Of a stretch of 64,000 nt of DNA, positions 11,681 through 22,284 are shown one piece after another. The position numbers and the translations under genes are program-made. Within the stretch, counting starts at the first letter, position 1; the number at the start of each line of letters is the position of its first letter. The stretch is from NCBI GenBank assembly GCA_032622095.1, contig CP136069.1, positions 202,416,690-202,480,689 of the forward strand. Direction: 5' to 3'. This DNA comes from Siphonodentalium dalli (Eukaryota > Mollusca > Scaphopoda > Gadilida > Siphonodentaliidae). Under the pieces are notes generated by a model. That model saw nothing but the letters and a program-made list of their open reading frames with translations, was not told the origin of the DNA and ran no database searches.

Positions 11681-12330
11681 GAACTAAGGGCCTTAACTCA
11701 GGTAAAATATATGTTTTTCGAACACGATCGAGATCTTGTTGAGAAAGGTCCACATATCAAATATGAATAACTTGACATGTGTTCGAGATATCGCGCTACA
11801 AGGGACGTGACTGTTTCTAAAGCTGCTAAAAAAACAAGCTAAGGGCCTAACGCAGGTAAATCCAATCGGAAAAATCTGCTTTCCGAACTCGTTCGAGCTA
11901 TTGTTGGAAAGATCCATATACCAAATATGAATGAAATTGATTGACGTTTGTTCGAGTCATCGCTTTAACGGTTACATAAGTCACTAAGCTTGTTAGAAAA
12001 TAGACATGCTAAGGGCCGTAACTCAGGTAAATTAAATTGGACAAACCTGGTTTTCAAACTCGTTCGAAATATTGGTGTGAAAGGTCCATTTACCAAAACA
12101 TAAATGAATTAGTTGACGTTTGTTCGAGTTGTTGTGTCAATAACGGACGTAAATGTTCCTACATTGCAAACAATAGACAAACTAAGGACTGTAACACATG
12201 TTATACACATTTGACGCAACGGTTTTCGAGCTCGTTCGAAATATTATTCTGAAAGATGCATATACCAAATATGAATGCAATTTGTTGACGTTTGTTCCAG
12301 TTATCGGGCTAACGGATGTAATATTGCTTA
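11681..12330 (+). repeat. Tandem repeat of about 155-173 bp, roughly four degenerate copies
   Basis: The anchor phrase aagggcc(g)taac(t/g)cagg starts at 11686, 11841 and 12011, with a weaker version at 12184. Each unit also carries gttcgag..at and ccaaatatgaatgaa.ttgacgtttgttcgag. The anchor phrase is typical of bivalve and gastropod interspersed repeats. Confidence 0.7.
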
Positions 12331-12339
12331 CACTGAGGG

Positions 12340-12513
12340 TGTAACTCAACTAAAACGAGAACCAAATGTAAATATTTTGGATAGTTCCTTGTTATTATGT
12401 AACATTTTGTCCATGTTAGTATTTGTATATATGTTTGCATTTGTGATAAACTAATGTATATTATATAAAAACTCTCCATCAATGGAGGACAATAAAGATA
12501 TATATTAAAGTTT
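12340..12513 (+). other. AT-rich segment with a hairpin and AATAAAG, possible retroelement 3' end
   Basis: The palindrome ctccatcaatggag at about 12475-12488 is followed directly by gacaataaagatatat. A small hairpin and AATAAAG next to an AT tail resemble the 3' ends of several LINE families. It sits immediately upstream of the LINE reverse transcriptase fragment and may be the end of a different element. Confidence 0.3.
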
Positions 12514-12565
12514 AATCATTTAAATATAAGGAACTTATACAAATACCAATCCGGTTTATACCAGG
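12514..12565 (+). pseudogene. LINE reverse transcriptase fragment, 5' piece, cut by the gypsy insertion
   Basis: Frame +: about 17 residues, NHLNIRNLYKYQSGL, matching the LINE RT stretch that precedes a PGHST box. The continuation lies 14 kb away at 26671, beginning GHSTELQ after the LTR element. One base is missing relative to the expected reading around tccggttta. The fragment appears to be a 5'-truncated LINE copy. The flanking base pattern CAGG at 12562-12565 is repeated at 26667-26670, which marks the target duplication of the gypsy element. Confidence 0.65.
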
Positions 12566-13030
12566 TGTGATGTAATGAACACATAGATGTGTATATAGGT
12601 ACAAGTCTTTATTACGTCGTGAATAAGATAAGCAGTGTATACAAATATGATGATCAAGAGTCGCCGCGAAGTGAGGTCCCCGAATGGGTGATGCCTGGTG
12701 TGGGTGATGCCTGGAGAGGTATACTAACCTCGAGATGAGATGAGTCTAGTGAAAGCATGAAGTGATGGGATGTGGTTGTTTCTTATATACTATTTGGGAT
12801 GCATATTATATGAGGCGTTTGGCAATACACATCGGGATTGGTTCCTCCGTTATGGTCATTTCCCTTGACCATATTTGAGAGCCATCTTCATTGTGTGTTT
12901 GTCTTCGCTGGGAGTAAGACGTGTGAGGTTTTGTTATGAACCGAACACGAATATCTGAGTTTGGGGTTTTATATATTGGGACATTCGTATAGTTTGAATC
13001 AAGTTGTGAGATTATAATGGGTCGTTATCA
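12566..13030 (-). repeat. 3' LTR of the gypsy element (plus-strand left)
   Basis: It aligns end to end with 26198-26664, with about ten substitutions. In minus-strand sense it contains TATATAAAA (12975-12967) and AATAAA (12613-12608). The inner edge, ttatca, abuts the polypurine tract. It differs from the other copy, which ends ttatgtcaca, so the first few bases of one LTR have changed. Confidence 0.93.
12608..12613 (-). terminator. LTR polyadenylation signal AATAAA
   Basis: AATAAA on the minus strand, conserved at 26240-26245 in the other LTR, lies about 45 bases before the LTR end. In the 3' LTR it would define the transcript end of the retrotransposon. Confidence 0.5.
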
Positions 13031-13049
13031 CCCATATGTCCCCCCACCC
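13031..13049 (-). promoter_or_regulatory. Polypurine tract for plus-strand priming
   Basis: On the minus strand the sequence GGGTGGGGGGACATATGGG directly precedes the 3' LTR. This is where LTR elements keep the RNase H-resistant primer. The ACATAT interruption is unusual. Confidence 0.65.
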
Positions 13050-13589
13050 GTGTAAGATTTTTAGCGCAGCGGAAAATCTTATGCAACATCAAAATTATGG
13101 ACCTAACTGGGGTATTTGTGATCGTGTAATGTGGATGAGGCTGAAATGAAGTATAATGACGATGGTGACAATATAGTAAGTCGATCGATACTTTGTAACA
13201 TTGATTGGGGTGAAGTTATGACTAATACATGTGGAACAAAGTTGTTTTAAAATGATAATACGCAATATTATGAGATTATGAAATAAATGGTGGGAAAAGC
13301 AATATATGGGTTGGTATATAAAATGATCGGACATGCAGTCATAATGCGTGCTAGATTGATATGTAGGATAAGGTATGATGATACAAGTATGAGAAGTAAT
13401 GAATATAACAATACGGTAATAGTGCATGGTATGTTTTGTAAGTGACGTACATTGGTGATGTATTATATAAATGCATGTTGTATTGTTAATAAAATCATGA
13501 TGATATGTATACATTCGGGATTGAGGTAATGAGAAACCAAATGTTTCACATCTGCCGTCAATTGCACAGGTAAATTTGTAAGAGCGTGT

Positions 13590-13930
13590 TATCGTGATAT
13601 CAGAGGTAAAATATTGCATGGAGTGTGGCATAAGATGTTCGAGCTATGAATTGGACGGGAGACATTAATTAATGTGTCTGTTTGATAGGTGGCGAGGTCC
13701 TTAACCAATGTTATTGATGATAATTGATGGTCAGTTATCTTAATGATTGGGGTTGGCACGTGTCATAATGGGTGAAATATTGCTTGGAATGTGACATATG
13801 ATGTTTAGCGCTGTGAATTTGGACGGGGAGGCACTGATTAATGTGTTTGTTGTTAGGTAGCGAGATCAGTGACCTATCTTATTGCTGATTATCGACGGTC
13901 AGTTGTCTTAAAGCTTGGGATTGGCACGTG
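13590..13930. repeat. Two tandem copies of about 168 bp in the gypsy 3' region
   Basis: The phrase ggcacgtgtcataatgg occurs at 13755 and 13923, and gtg(g/a)cata.gatgtt occurs at about 13625 and 13791. The copies are diverged by substitutions. Confidence 0.7.
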
Positions 13931-14609
13931 TCATAATGGCGTTAGTATATACAGCTGTTGGGGTGTGTATGCAGTAACGAAATTATAGTTTGTCTATGGG
14001 TTTGTGCCCCTTATGGACAAAAATGGTATTATTGACAAAATGATCAATAGAGAGTGAGGGGTGGGTTATGGATGGAAGCGAGAATCATGGTTTCTATTGT
14101 GGCAATTTGTGTAATTCAATAGTCGATTGTAATTGAGTTATTTGTGTCTTGATGGTGATGTTTGATGAGTTCAAAGTTGTGAATGTAATTAATTTGATGC
14201 TGGCTGTGTAGCTATGCACCTTGGTGGTAAAGTTATCATGGCGACAGGAGGTAATATTGTGATTGTATACGGTCGTTTTCTTAGAAGATTGTGTTGACAG
14301 TTTACCGTAAATAAATACATGGGTGATTGTATAGTACGAATGGAATGCAATTGACGCGTGCAATACCGGTTCTATCTACAGCGTGATGATAATATTTTCA
14401 GCGCACACTATCATGCGGCGTTGGTTATCTTGGGCGGTGTGGGGGGGTGGGGCATGTATACGATGTAGTCGTGTTGGCGTGATACATTGTGATTTACACA
14501 TACATGCTAGTGAGGTTAATTTTAGTTCTGAACATGTATATGTGTTAGCACGCGTTATCGTGCGACTTTGGTTATTATGGGTGGGGTGTATGATGGGTTA
14601 TGGGTAATT

Positions 14610-14860
14610 GTGTGACACGTTTGTCGTGTTTTGTATGTCACATGTTAATTTAATTAGACCTTTATTGGCCGTTAACATGTACGTTATATTTGGATAAAAA
14701 AATTTTGTGGAAGGGCGTTCATGTGGTATGGGAAATGGATGTGGAATAGTATATGAGGATTTTATGGTAAGTGTGTACGCACGTTTGTCGTGTGTTATAG
14801 GTTACATGTTAAGTTAATTAGGCCTTGATTGGCCGTTAACATGTACGTTATTGGGGATTT
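14610..14860. repeat. Two tandem copies of about 163 bp in the gypsy 3' region
   Basis: cacgtttgtcgtgt and ggccgttaacatgtacgtta both occur twice (14620-14690 and 14775-14850), with the phrase acatgttaa.ttaatta between them. Confidence 0.65.
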
Positions 14861-15772
14861 CTTGTGGAAGGGTGTTCGGGTATCATGGAAATTGGAAGGG
14901 GAATTGTACCTCACTAGATATGTGGGGGGGGTATGGTAAGCGTACTAAATCGTTATGGAAGGTTCACCTATCGGTGTTCATGTCATAATAATTGGTTTGT
15001 GTGGGACACTTGAGTTTGACATTATGATACACTTGCGATGTTATGAATCTTGGTTAATTGTTTTATCTAGATAGGGCTATCGAATTTAGTGAATAATTAT
15101 GGATAATGGTTATTTTTGTGACGGATATAAATTTGCTGGATAATGGTTTGTGATTACTGATTAATTTATGTAGCAAGATTCTTATTTATTGATATGATAC
15201 CTGGTGTAACATAATTTTATTGTATTTATTTATTTTTTTGTTGTTGTTGAGGGAAGCAAGTTTTTTGCATTTCTATGTGTGTTACTATTTTAAGAGGTGA
15301 TCAATCTCTTAATATTGAATGTAACACATTCTGGGCTTTATCCGATACGAAATTTCATGTGTAAACTTGTACACAGTGCACACTGGACTTGCTAGCATTG
15401 AGTTATTATATGATCATTAAATGATGTTTAGTGTGTTAATTTATAAGTGGACTTTATGTGTAGATGGCGCGAAGAGATATTGCTTGAGAGTGTTTGTTCG
15501 TTCAAATAAATATGCTTTTAGTTGTTCCGGAAAATTTAGGGGAACTTATTGAATATGGGAGGGATGTCGGGATTGAGATAATATACGCTCTATAATAAAG
15601 AGCATTATATGTTTGTTTCGGGGTTTCATGGCTTCAAATAATGTCGGCAAATGTCTGTGAGAAATGTGGTGGGAAATGGAAGAGGTATTGATGATGGTGG
15701 AAATGCCGTGGTTTCTGTACCAATCGTTCTATCATAAAGAGCGTTATTTGGCAGTATTGGGGTTGGTGATAT

Positions 15773-16275
15773 TGCCGGAGAATGCTGTGATTATTGTATC
15801 ACATGCTATATAACCTATAGTGTCTTGCGGCGTTGGGGGGGGGTTGTATACGTTGACGGGGAAATGCCGTGATTATTGTATCACATACTATATAATATAT
15901 AGTGTCTTGCGGCGTTGGGAGGGGGTTGTATACGTTGACGGGGAAATGCCGTGATTATTGTATCACATACTATATAATATATAGTGTATTGCGGCGTTGG
16001 GGGGGTTGTATACGTTGACGGGGAAATGCCGTGATTATTGTATCACATACTATATAATATATAGTGTTGTGCGGCGTTGGGAGGGGGTTGTATACGCTGA
16101 CGGGGAAATGCCGTGATTATTGTATCACATACTATATAATATATAGTGTATTGCGGCGTTGGGGGGGTTGTATGTGTTGACGGGGAAATGCCGTGATTAT
16201 TGTATCACATACTATATAATATATAGTGTCTTGCGGCGTTGGGGGGGTTTGGGGAAGTGATGTTGACGGAAAAAT
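15773..16275. repeat. Six-copy tandem array of 80-86 bp in the gypsy 3' region
   Basis: Units contain gacggggaaatgccgtgatt, then attgtatcacatactatata, then a gcggcgttggg box. The gacgg start recurs at 15855, 15937, 16017, 16099, 16179 and 16265, with a diverged first unit at about 15773. Inner units are almost identical, differing mainly in G-run length. Two alternating lengths (82 and 80) suggest duplication of unit pairs. Confidence 0.88.
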
Positions 16276-17249
16276 GCCGTAAGTTCCTGATTTCCATAAT
16301 TTTCATCGATATATGTATATATATACTCGAATTGAAAGGATATCGCGAATGCGGATATATAATATTGCAAGTGATTGTAGATAATTCAGAATTAAAATTT
16401 AGTTTCTTCTGAGATATTTGTCTGTATATACTTTTGAAGATATGACTTCAGACCAACGGGAGTGTACCATATGGGAATCCCATTAGTATTTAAAACGCTG
16501 AGGTGGGAGAGATGCCGAAAGCAGTGATTGACGGAATGGCACGAGCCGTGCGTAATCGATTGGTGAAAGACGCTGCCTGTCAGTAGTTGTACTAAGGATC
16601 TTTATTACATGCTAATTGGGTTTAATTGCTTCGAGGCTTGAGTCATGATGACTCATCGTACATCTGTTATCGAGAATTGGATTTTGGGAAGCGAAATAGT
16701 ACCCTGGTGGTTCTATATGCTATCTGACCATGCACTAGGCCTGGTCAAGATTTTCGCTCTTTTTGCAAGCCCATATTGTGAGATGACATAGTGTGTCTTC
16801 TTTAAATATAAGGGGGTAGGGGAAGGTGTCGTTTTGTGTGCCTTTGTGAATAAAACATGTTTTATATAATACTAATAATAGTTTTGTACATTATCTAACA
16901 TTATTGATTGTGAAGTATTTTGATACATGATTATGAATGTTCGATATCTGATATAAATCATGTTTCCGTACTTTCGTTTGACCAATTCGTTGTATCATTT
17001 GAACGGCTGCTAAATGAGTGGGAATTATTGGATGAGGTAGATTGGAGATTAACTAGCGATGAATCTTTTGGCTTGTGTTTGGCGTTCGGTGTATATAATT
17101 TACGATGCCGGCCGCGTTTGTTAGATGCCCGACTTGATTTTGTGTCTGATGTAGTATTGTAAGAATTTTCTGTCGTAATTAATTTGTGTTTATGACATTT
17201 GGTTCCTGTGATTGGGAAGTTGAATGGCCGCTGGATTAAAATTGCGGGG

Positions 17250-19488
17250 GTGATTGGTTGTCTGTGTTATTAAAATGTTTCGAAGGCATGAGTCTGTTGG
17301 CCAATTCAGCCAATGGTATTGAAGAACTGTCGTCTGTGTTTGATCGCTCAAGTTGAGCGTGTCTAATTGCCGTTTTTTTTAGGTCATCGTCTGATTCCAA
17401 AGTAGATTGAGAGTTATTACTATCAATATTGGTTTCACTCGGTGGAAATGCAAATCGATTATGTTGTTTATTCTTTAAATGATTGGGCCGTTGAGGTGTT
17501 GGCCAATCAACAGGGGATGGTTTGTTGTGTTTAGCATGTGATTTTGTTAATTTTGCAGATAGGTCATATCTTAATATGTAAGATATGGGGCCTGTTTGTT
17601 TTAAAATGCGCCAAAACGGCTAATATTTAAATGAAAATTTGTGATTTGGTTGGTGGATTTTGTAATAGACGGATTGGCCTATTTTAAAGGTTGGAATAGA
17701 TCCACCTGTGTTCTGTTTGTGGTTGCGAGAGGCTGTTTCGAGAAGAGATTTTGTAGTTTTAAAAATAATGTGTTGATTTTGAAGCGTGGTTGCTAAAAAA
17801 TCATCTCCTAAATACTTTTCTCTGTGAGTTAAAATTCGGTCGATGCTTATCTGTGGTTCTCTAAAAAAAATTTAGAAAAAATGGTGAATGTGTATGTACA
17901 CTGGAACAATAGAAGTTCATTGCTTGTGATGCATAATTTAGATATAGGTCCCAATTTTCTACATTTGCTTGGGTGATTGTTGAAATGATTGATGCTAAAC
18001 TTCTATGACTCCTCTCACTCTTTCCATTAGACTGGGGGTTATAAAAACTTGTGAGACGGTGATTGATATGGTAATATTTACAAAATTCAGTGAAGGTTGA
18101 GATTGCATATTCCAAACCGTTATCAGTTAAAATAGATTTAACGTAGCCAAATAAAGTGAAATACTCTGAATTCAATCTTTCTAAAATTGTATCAACCATT
18201 TTGTTATGTAATGCGTATGCTAAAGTATGTAATGAAAATTGATCAATAATAGTTAAAATAAATCTATTTCCTGATTGTGTTTTGGGGGAAAATGGTCCCA
18301 TAAGATCGATGGCAATGAGTTGTCCTGGCCTCGATGGGGCAGTGACTGGTTGAAGCGGGATTTTTGGATTATAAGCATTTCGTTGTCGGCATGTATGACA
18401 ATTGTTTATGTATGTGACAATTTTTGCAAACAACTGAGGTGTGTAATATCTGTTTCGTATGGTCGCGTAGAGCGATTGTAACGCTCTATGGCCGAGACTG
18501 TGATATTGGGATATAACTTCTTGCGCTATTTTGTCCGTTATATATATTCGTAATTTAGGTATGTCATTATATATTGATATATAGTGTAGGATACAATCTT
18601 TGAGAATAAAGGTTTTTGCAAAATTTTCGGGTATATTTGTTGATTGCATTTGTTTGATAATCTCGGTGATTGTGTGGTCTGCTGATTGTTCATCTCTTAT
18701 ATTAGTTATAGGAGGAAGGACCGGGCTGTCGTCAAGATCAACTTCTGATTCAGTATTCGTCTTCTTTCTTGTTTGTTTATTTCGTTTTGAAAATTCCTGA
18801 ATATCTTTCATGTCAAGGATATTAACATCCTGTACAAGGGGATTGGTGGGTGGATTTGGGTCGCTATCTGTGCAAGAATTGATGCACGGGTGTGTGTCGG
18901 GGTTTATACGACTGCAAAAGTCGGCCGTAACATTGTTCGTGTCTTTAATATAAGTAATTTTTGGGTTCAATGCTAATATTTCCAAAAACCATTTTTGAAT
19001 TTTTGTGTTTATCAGATCCTGTTTTTTAAACATGTGGATGAGGGGTAAGTGATCTGTTTTAATCTCTACTTGGGATCCCTGTAAGTAAAATTTAAATTGC
19101 CTTGCAAACGTATATATAGCGAATGCTTCTTCTACCGTGACAGAATAATTCCTTTGTGATTTGTTAAGTTTTTTACTGGCGAACGCGATTGGTAGTTCAA
19201 CGTGTTTATCATCTTTGCTATTAGAATATTGTGATGGTATTGCACGGATACAATGGATAGATGCATCAACTGTGAGAATGAAAAGTTTGTCGATATCTGG
19301 ATAAGCTAAAATGGGGGCAGTTGCTAAGCTTTCTTTAAGCGTGTCAAACGCTGTTTGGCATGGCGCATCCCACACGAATTTAGCATATTTAGCTGTGAGT
19401 TTGATTAAAGGCAATGCCGTGGATGCGAAAGTAGGAGAATATGATCTGTAAAACTTAAGAATTCCAAGTAATCTGCGGACTTCTTTAA
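17250..19488 (-). pseudogene. gypsy pol, distal part: RNase H and integrase
   Basis: A 517-codon frame (19414-17861), readable upstream to the TTAA at 19488, follows the RT connection. RNase H is seen as TVDAS, FASKKLNKSQRNYS, TDHLPL and NVTADFCSR. The integrase zinc finger is H-H-C-C (YHSLGH ... CHTCRQRN). The integrase core has IAIDLMGPF, LTDNGLEY and NGKSER, giving the D,D,E triad. At an 8-base A run near 17861-17870 the frame shifts; a tail stays readable to about 17440 and includes a GPI..Y.L piece resembling the GPY/F module. No chromodomain is visible. Upstream, the frame is continuous with the RT part once the piggyBac element is set aside. Confidence 0.9.
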
Positions 19489-19625
19489 CTCTTTACTTCC
19501 CATAAGCGTCCCTGGACGCTTTGCACTATTTTCCCCATAAGCGCCTGTGGACGCCTCACAGCATATCCCTAGAAGCGCATAAGAGTGTGTTACCAGACTT
19601 CCCCACGAGCGCTTTAGAGCGCCAC
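19489..19625 (+). repeat. Subterminal short palindromes of the piggyBac-like element
   Basis: Successive small inverted repeats occur: aagcgtccctggacgctt, taagcgcctgtggacgcc and gagcgctttagagcgc. Many transposases bind subterminal repeats, so these may be binding sites. That function is inference. Confidence 0.5.
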
Positions 19626-19834
19626 ACTAGGCCCAGACTGTACTAATGAGTTCGCCCATATGCTCCCCGCTAGTTTCTAATAGAGACCGCCCGGTTATGT
19701 CAACTCGTTATTTGCCTATCTAATAACAATAAACGTGGCACCGTGGGCATCGCGCGCGACACATGGTGTGTTACTTGGGGTTTATATTGGGACAGACAAC
19801 ATCAGTGGTACCATTCTAAGTATTTACGAACAAC

Positions 19835-19945
19835 ATGGCTGCAAAATTTTCGAAACAGAAAGTGATCGACATGTTAATGGGAGATGATAGCGATTTTAGC
19901 GGATATTGCGGTTTCTCGTCATCAGAAGATTCAGACGACGATTAA
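19835..19945 (+). pseudogene. piggyBac transposase, acidic N-terminus
   Basis: From ATG at 19835, 36 codons run to TAA at 19943. The peptide starts MAAKFSKQKVIDML and ends FSSSEDSDDD. A short basic start followed by an acidic serine/aspartate patch is typical of piggyBac transposase N-termini. The stop is premature: the reading resumes about 120 bases later in another frame. Confidence 0.6.
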
Positions 19946-20064
19946 TCTCCCCCTGGTACCAGCGACAATGTGACATCCATCGCCGATAGCAGCTTGAATA
20001 CTAACCCGATTGGCTGGTCAAATAAACTTCGAAAGGTGTCACTTCCGCCATTTACCCAAAGTAC

Positions 20065-20208
20065 AGGCCGGTTATACCAGATGAATTCGATACTGATACA
20101 GCAACAGCTTTAGACTATTTAAATTTGATGTTCTCGCCATCGAAGTATGCCGAAATAGCCAGGCATACTAACAACTATGCCAAGTGGAAAATGGAAGAAT
20201 ATATATAG
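20065..20208 (+). pseudogene. piggyBac transposase, start of the DDE_Tnp_1_7 domain
   Basis: The frame reads FDTDTATALDYLNLMFSP and then IARHTNNYAKWK before a TAG at 20206. The pattern aLdYfnlmF.p ... i...TN.YA matches the opening of piggyBac transposase domains. Downstream of the stop the catalytic aspartates and the C-terminal cysteine-rich domain are not recognisable, so the gene is truncated or heavily decayed. Confidence 0.7.
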
Positions 20209-22280
20209 TGCATGGACATCATAGAGAACCCAATGTGTATCGACTGTATATTGATATACTCAGTTAACATTCAAACTATCCAACTATATTAAATTGTTCA
20301 CGCAACACATTTCATGATATATTTCAAATTTGGTGAATTGCACGATTTGACTCATTTACAATTTCAAACCAAAGAATTGTCGACAACACCTGGTCAAATG
20401 GTCATGCTAATACGGTTGGTTCCTGCTGAATTGATATGTTGCTGTTAGGGCAAACTGTTGCTGTTAAAAAAAATTACCGTAATTTTATTTTTAATTTGTA
20501 TCAATCAATGGTGTTAAAATATTCATCTATGTCAAAAAACACCATAAACAGAAGGAATAGTAAGATATAGACAGACTTTGTTCTTATGCCAATCGGAAAT
20601 ATGGCATAAACAGTGTTATTGTCAAATTGTCCCCCTTTGTTATGTAAACAACAGCAAAAAACGTTACGTTTCCTGGCTTTTGTTTAGATCCGGATATGGT
20701 AAACATAAAGAGCGTTATTTGTTACTGTTTTCCTAATATGGAATAATAAAGAGCGTTTATATCATTTTTGTATGATTAACCAATATAATTTCGGTCTGTT
20801 ATGTAAACAGACTCATACAACTTCTGTAACACGAGCAGTCTCTTGTTTACGTACACCATTGTACGTCTTGACGACAATATACTATTTACGCGCTGATTAT
20901 GTTTGGCATATGAGTGGAACTGTATATATGTTGGCGTTCATTCTGTTGATGGCGATTTTAACAAATATAAATATTTCTGCAACAAATGCCGCCCGTGACT
21001 TTATGTTACAAATTGCTTGATCGAAGATTTCACAAAATATTTTCTATATCAACATAATTTGTACATTGTGCGGACCTTTTTCTGATAATGTTATATGTTT
21101 CTGGTGTTTCTGACGTATGTGATAAAATAGTGTGTATTCGCACACCAATATACCGTCATATGGACAAATTTCTCTTATATTCTATAATGCTAAATTTTAA
21201 ATGGTGATGCCATACAGTGTTTGCACGAAGATAAACTTCCACACTTAGCACGACGTGTTATATAATAGGTGTTTTTGAAGTCGAAAATGCTGATAAATGT
21301 TACATTTGCATGTTAGTTTATAGTAATAAACAATCGCAAACATCACCGTTCTGAAAATATATTTTAAAACCTTGCTTGAATTTTGTAGTGCGACATCGCA
21401 TTATTTTGGCTGAACGAAATAGAGAATATATAGCGTTCTGAATTGATACTGGACAAATATATTTATTTATTTTCGCGAGCGACTAGCTGCACTTTTCGCC
21501 AGCGGAAATACATTATTTCTGGCAGTAGCAACAGAAACTCATTATCCCCAGAAACAATGTACTTTCGGTCACGACAAGTTGGTCGCAAAATTTAGTCCTT
21601 GGGCCATATCATGAGATTTTTCTGGTATCCACTTAAAATATTATAGATATCCTCCCTTTAATTGTCTTCTAGATAAGAAGAAAACAGAACACATTTGCTT
21701 CGAATTGTTTACAAAATACTTTTGGGAGTTGGTGACTTTTTCCAAATAAGACGGGTCTAAATCCTGAGCAAGGATCATTTGTTTAAGACATATTTTATTG
21801 TCACAATGTGACATTCGTGTGCATACACGTCGTGGTCACTTCACCTCATGTAATCTGAGTAAATAATCACATTTTGTATGGAATATTAAAAGCAACATTT
21901 TAGAGCTGACGAAACGCACAATACATATAGTTTAATATACTGATATTGAACTAATCCCAATGAAAAAGTCAAAGATACTAGCTTGCCCAGGGCTCTTATA
22001 CTCAGGTGTCGATTTTTTCTCATATTACGACACACGTCCCGGCTTACGCTCATTATCCCCAGTTGGAGCTGTCACTCTAATAGACTACCCTCACTGCGTC
22101 AACACCGTAACAGGTTTACCACCATTTATGGAGCAACGGGATACTTTCCGACAAGCCAAATACTTATGGTTAAATAGCGTCTGGTACTTGATATATACTC
22201 GGGAACACACCGTCGGTATCATGTTATAGCTGCAGGGAGATGACGGGGTGGCTTATACAGCTAGTGTGGGAACTAAAGAG
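20209..22280. other. Interior of the piggyBac-like element without readable transposase
   Basis: About 2 kb of AT-rich sequence. ORFs of 82 codons (20772-21020) and 89 codons (21960-22229) show no transposase motifs. The word ataaagagcgtt occurs twice near its start (20704 and 20745). Confidence 0.5.
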
Positions 22281-22284
22281 TTAA

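Larger units (their letters stand above)
13050..17240 (-). other. 4.2 kb non-coding 3' region of the gypsy element
   Basis: Between the end of pol and the polypurine tract there is no recognisable protein. The sense (minus) strand is A/C-rich, like the rest of the element, which makes long chance ORFs. One of 178 codons at 13095-13631 is rich in H, T, I, Y and S without domain features, and one of 89 codons lies at 14094-14363. An envelope or accessory gene is what this position could hold in other lineages, but I see no signal peptide, furin-like site or fusion segment. The region contains three sets of internal tandem duplications, listed separately. Confidence 0.6.
19489..22280 (+). mobile_element. 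piggyBac-like element inserted in the gypsy pol
   Basis: The 2792 bp insert is bounded by TTAA on both sides (19485-19488 and 22281-22284), the piggyBac target duplication. The ends are inverted repeats: CTCTTTACTTCCCA on the left, and CTCTTTAGTTCCCA as the complement of the right end, 13 of 14 matching. Removing the element and one TTAA makes the host pol frame continuous, so the boundaries are exact. Inside, on the plus strand, only the N-terminal part of a transposase can be read; the DDD catalytic core was not found. The size is normal for the family, so this looks like a decayed former autonomous copy. Confidence 0.93.

Noticed and set aside
13095-13631. 178-codon minus-strand ORF next to the polypurine tract, considered as an envelope gene
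   Set aside because: The composition (H, T, I, Y, S) follows from the A/C-rich strand. I see no signal peptide, cleavage site, fusion peptide or anchored C-terminus.
18275-18800. Plus-strand ORFs in the integrase region
   Set aside because: They are antisense shadows of the clearly recognisable RNase H and integrase frame.
20772-22229. ORFs of 82 and 89 codons inside the piggyBac-like element as transposase C-terminal parts
   Set aside because: No catalytic aspartate context and no C-terminal cysteine-rich pattern could be recognised.
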